A stretch of DNA of 64,000 nt, taken from contig QVRM01001100.1 in assembly GCA_003439945.1 (NCBI GenBank), positions 97,501-161,500 on the forward strand. Reading direction: 5' to 3'. Below the pieces are notes generated by a model. It was not told the DNA's origin, ran no database searches, and worked only from the letters and a program-made list of their open reading frames with translations. The position numbers and the translations under genes were made by a program. Source of the DNA: Dermanyssus gallinae. Taxonomy: Eukaryota > Arthropoda > Arachnida > Mesostigmata > Dermanyssidae. Shown piece after piece: positions 60,655 through 64,000 of the stretch (within the stretch, counting starts at the first letter, position 1; each line of letters begins with the position of its first letter).

Positions 60655-61598
60655 TTATGGCTCTTACTTTTACATATCTTCAATTGGGATCTCGCTACTT
60701 CTGCTGCTGCTGCTACTACTACTACTATTACCACTAGCACATGCTACGCGGTGCTAGTGTTCAAGATGGACGTCTTTTCGGGCTCGCGATGACAGTCGGA
60801 TCTCTGCGGCCCGCGGATTTCTGCGGGGACTTATGCCGGGCCTGCATGCCGCAAGGCATGTCGGCTTAACCTCTGACTGACACCTACGTTCGCCCGCAGA
60901 CCGTCGTCGTTTTCTGCGTGTTTAGTAGTTTATCTACACGGGTGATCTACCAAATCTACTGGTCTACCCAACAAAAGCTTGATTGTTGATTAGTTATCTA
61001 TCAGCAACATAGTCGTTTTTCGTTTCATTCAGAGACGACACAACGACAGCAGCAACAACAACCAGTCGTCGCCGTTCGTGCTGTACGCTGGAATGGCGCG
61101 CAAATGTGTACGTTGTACACTGTCTGACTCTTTTTGGTCATGTCTATCGCTTGCATGAAGTCTGCGAAGTCTACGTGCCTGGCTTCCTAATGTCTTGCCG
61201 CCACGAGACGAAAAGGAAGAAGGCAGGAGAGAAAGCAGTTAATGGGCGAGTAGAGAAGAGCGAGACACAGGTCGGACGGATATATGAAGTCGTTAAGAGG
61301 TTAGCTGCGTGCTCCAACACGGGACGTCGCGCCAAACTGGCTGTAACAGTCTATAGACACAGCGCGCCAGACCGAGGCCAAAGTGCAGCAGAGAAGGGTA
61401 GCAGAAGTCAACGGCGGGCTGTGGCAGCCCTCGTGATACGTTGTTCCGCTGAAGAAGGCGGCCCGACCTCCACCAGGCTAGGCAGCTTCAACCACCACCT
61501 CGATCGAAGATCGTGTGCGAGATTCTAGTAGAGAGAGAGAGGGGGAGAGATTAAATACTCGAAAACCAGCCCATGGGTTTCCATGGGCTTGCCCGTGC
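55398..61598. other. Repeat-rich non-coding sequence; possible intron or upstream region
   Basis: GA-rich tracts at 55450-55600 and 55733-55765, (CT)n at 59702-59743 and 60622-60637, TA at 56821-56840 and 59306-59328, ATT at 60112-60147. A GC-rich stretch at 57060-57600 could be a promoter or exon region; it holds short frames described under findings. Between these I see no supported gene. Confidence 0.45.
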
Positions 61599-61611
61599 TA
61601 ACCCACGGTCC

Positions 61612-61799
61612 GTCGAGCCCGGTGGCGTGGTGCATTCCGCCTGCGCCTCGCGACCGGAGAAGACACACAGGTGCGTTGCATTTGTATTTATGGGGGTCCG
61701 TCTATGAAGCGATGCGAAAAGCAGTCCCATGGACGTAAAATCTTGGCTGAGAGTTTTCTCTCAGCTCGAAATCTCGGCAGCCCCGAATTGATTTTTCTT
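61612..61799 (+). mobile_element. tRNA-derived SINE, copy C, with 13-bp target-site duplication
   Basis: Perfect flanks TAACCCACGGTCC at 61599-61611 and 61800-61812. The head GGTGGCGTGGTGCATTC and CGCCTCGCGACCGGAGAAG is present, but the B-box region is deleted (CACACAGGTGCGTTGC joins directly to ATTTGTATTTATGGGGGTCC). The tail extends with CTGAGAGTTTTCTCTCAG, a small hairpin absent from copy B. Loss of the B-box should make this copy transcriptionally weak. Confidence 0.88.
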
Positions 61800-61967
61800 T
61801 AACCCACGGTCCACGATGATTGTCGTTAACATCGTCATCATCGCCACGACTTTTTTTTGTGCACCACTCTCTTCTGCTCCGGCATGGGAACTCTGGCGGA
61901 AAACATTCCGTTCCGGGGGTCAGTGAGGCCAGTGCGGTCAGCGGCTCACAGACTGCTGACTGATACG

Positions 61968-61987
61968 GATAACAGCTAGCTGTTATC
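61968..61987. repeat. 20-bp perfect palindrome with inverted GATAA sites
   Basis: GATAACAGCTAGCTGTTATC reads identically on both strands and places two GATAA motifs head to head around AGCT. Confidence 0.8.
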
Positions 61988-63596
61988 AATACACAAATGA
62001 GACTTCACTATATGTACATCCAAGTATTAGTCGCTATGACTCAGCCACCCCGTCCCACAGCGCCCCTTCTCCCGCTCTCCTGTTTTTCTCCTAAAAATGT
62101 TTTTAATTTCTCCATTTTTTTCCCATGACGCCGCCCTTCGTCTGAACGTCGACACACACACATAGCAAGACGGCGGACTGAACGGATGACTTGAATACAA
62201 CCTACACCGTTAATTCAACCTTCCGGTCTGTCAGTTACTCATGCTCGGTTGCAGTGCAACAGCTGCGTCGACCTGTGCGGGTCAGCCTGCACGAGTGGTT
62301 TTTGGCCGTTCTTTGTTTGTGCTGGGCAGAGCTGGCGACGGCAACGACCTCCTCTCTGAATACGTCCTCTGCCCGCTCTTCTCTCTCTCTCGTACCAGTA
62401 GAGGTGGGCATGTATACATTATGCGTATGTGTACGCACATATGCATGTATGCCTAGATGCTGAAATGTATAATAATAATAATAATAATACTAATAATAGT
62501 AATATTAATACTAATAATAATAATATAACGCGTATGTACGTGCCATCTGATGCACGTTGAAACGACGCCCGTTTTCCTCTCTGATCTTTCTCGAAGCGTT
62601 GACCTTCAATTGTCATCATCTTGGTCATTAAGATCATCATCACCACCACCATCATCATGAACATCATCATCACCATCATCATCAGTAGCAGCAGCAGTAG
62701 CATCATAAACAGCAGCGTCTCCTCATCATCATCATTATTATTACCAACTGCACAGCACCATTGACTTCGTCACAGATGCTGTTTGCATCCAACGAGGGCA
62801 AATGGTGGTGCAAAACCGGCCCGGTCCGGCACGACAGTCGCGGCCTAACCAACAGTTACTCGTTCGTCGTTGTGTTTTGAGTTGTAGTCGTTTCGCTACT
62901 GATCGTTTGTGAGTGTGGGCCGGCTGGCGTATAGGCCTAGGTACGGACGCATGCCTAGGGCCGCACACAGAGTTTCAATCCGATCCACCCAATCGATTGA
63001 CCGTTGGGGCGGCTGCGGCAACGGATCTTGCTGCAGAAGGCTTGCTAGTCATTAAAACTTGGCCATATGTGCGCTACCATCTGGGCCGTCTGGGCCAAAT
63101 CATTGCGCCACCAAACAACCTAAACGGTCAAACGGTCACGCCAGGCACGCCTCCGAAACGCTGGCAGCTAACTAACCGTAGTAGTAATAGTAGAGACGCC
63201 ACCTTACATCACTGATCCGTCGTCGGTGCAATTCTGCCTACGATCTCTGCCTATCTGCGCATCCGTCCGTCCGTCGGTCCGAGCATGCATGTACAATACA
63301 AATACTCGTACCTGCTTCGGCGCTACTCTCCTTCGATGGCGAGCAGCAGGATAATAAGATTGGCAGGGGCCAAGGATAAAACAGATTAGATTAGGGTACG
63401 AAGATAGAGATAAAAGTTACAAACAGGTAATTAAACCAGGGGACAACTAAAAGCGAAGGGGGGAAAGAATAGAAGGTACAAGGGCGAATAAAAGTGACAA
63501 AGGGGCGAAGTCTAGAAGAAGAAGAAGTCCACTCAGGAGAAGGTTCATATTCGTACCTGTTCATATTCAGGCGGTGCGTATTGCATTGGCCGTGGC

Positions 63597-63597
<1 letters not shown>

Positions 63598-63663
<66 letters not shown>

Positions 63664-63675
63664 TATTATTATTAT
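63598..63675. repeat. (ATT)n microsatellite
   Basis: About 25 units with one ATTT interruption near 63661. Confidence 0.93.
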
Positions 63676-64000
63676 GGCCAGCTGGTTGTTAGTAACTGTG
63701 GTTCTAGTAAAGCTGCTTTCGATGAACACGGCTTTATCGTATCTGCTGCAGCTGCTGCTCGATTCAAGGACTACTCAATGCTACTATTAGTACAACTACT
63801 ATGCGCGATTCCGCTTCGAGAAAAAAAGGTTCTGCTACGACGCTATGGGACTACAGAGCAAGACGGATTCGACGGTTATTCGTCAGCTAATGTTGCGTTA
63901 CATTTTGCGCGTTACAGTATACGTGCGGCAGTACTGCACAACACTACGTATTTGTAGGCAGACGTACGTGGCTGCCTACAAGTGTGGCCGCTAAATGTCG

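Larger units (their letters stand above)
61813..64000. other. Repeat-rich non-coding sequence to window end
   Basis: Contains AAT runs at 62470-62525, CAT/CAC runs at 62633-62690, an ATT tract at 63598-63675 and the palindrome at 61968. The frame 63574-63957 starts inside the ATT tract and has no recognisable domain. Confidence 0.5.

Overview
This is a eukaryotic nuclear window, most likely from an arthropod. The evidence is mariner and R1-clade elements, a tRNA-derived SINE, dense AT/ATT/TTG microsatellites, and no compact operon-like gene arrangement. A chelicerate (mite or tick) source is a guess from general character only; nothing here proves the species. No complete host gene can be supported. 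The one candidate host exon is on the minus strand at 54741-55397.

Layout. Bases 1-999 hold a fold-back DNA element cut by the window edge. From 1 to 16.6 kb there are scattered relics: two tRNA-derived SINE copies with target-site duplications (3905-4082 and 11089-11273), a PHD-finger ORF1 relic (5433-6144), and R1-type retrotransposon fragments on both strands (6613-6900, 7680-9880, 12050-13680). A (AAT)n(ATT)n tract (16608-16829) precedes LINE-A (17274-21512), a nearly full-length APE-type non-LTR retrotransposon. It has perfect 14-bp target-site duplications and, unusually, a 46-nt A tract at its 5' end instead of a tail at its 3' end.

An internally deleted mariner (22533-23486) and a diverged fold-back element (23649-24300) follow. 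Next is a long R1-clade retrotransposon on the minus strand (about 24.47-30.86 kb). Its gag (with CCHC knuckles), endonuclease and reverse transcriptase are recognisable but broken by two in-frame stops and several single-base frameshifts. Upstream of its gag lies a CpG-rich tandem-repeat block (30060-30490). A full-length dead mariner (31549-32832) and a complete fold-back element (32849-33782) sit back to back, separated only by (TA)8.

From about 35 kb onward the character changes. Transposon coding remnants almost vanish (one mariner 3' fragment at 46427-46774, a 36-bp LINE-A tail at 52443-52478, a third SINE at 61612-61799). The sequence becomes rich in tri- and dinucleotide microsatellites, minisatellites and hairpins. 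It looks like intronic or intergenic DNA around a host gene, which may include the low-complexity exon near 55 kb.

Functionally the window is a record of TE families. LINE-A and the R1 element would supply their own endonuclease and reverse transcriptase. The SINE must borrow such machinery. The fold-back elements and mariners use TA targets, and those with a definable TA end abut (TA)n microsatellites. No copy seen here has an intact coding capacity.
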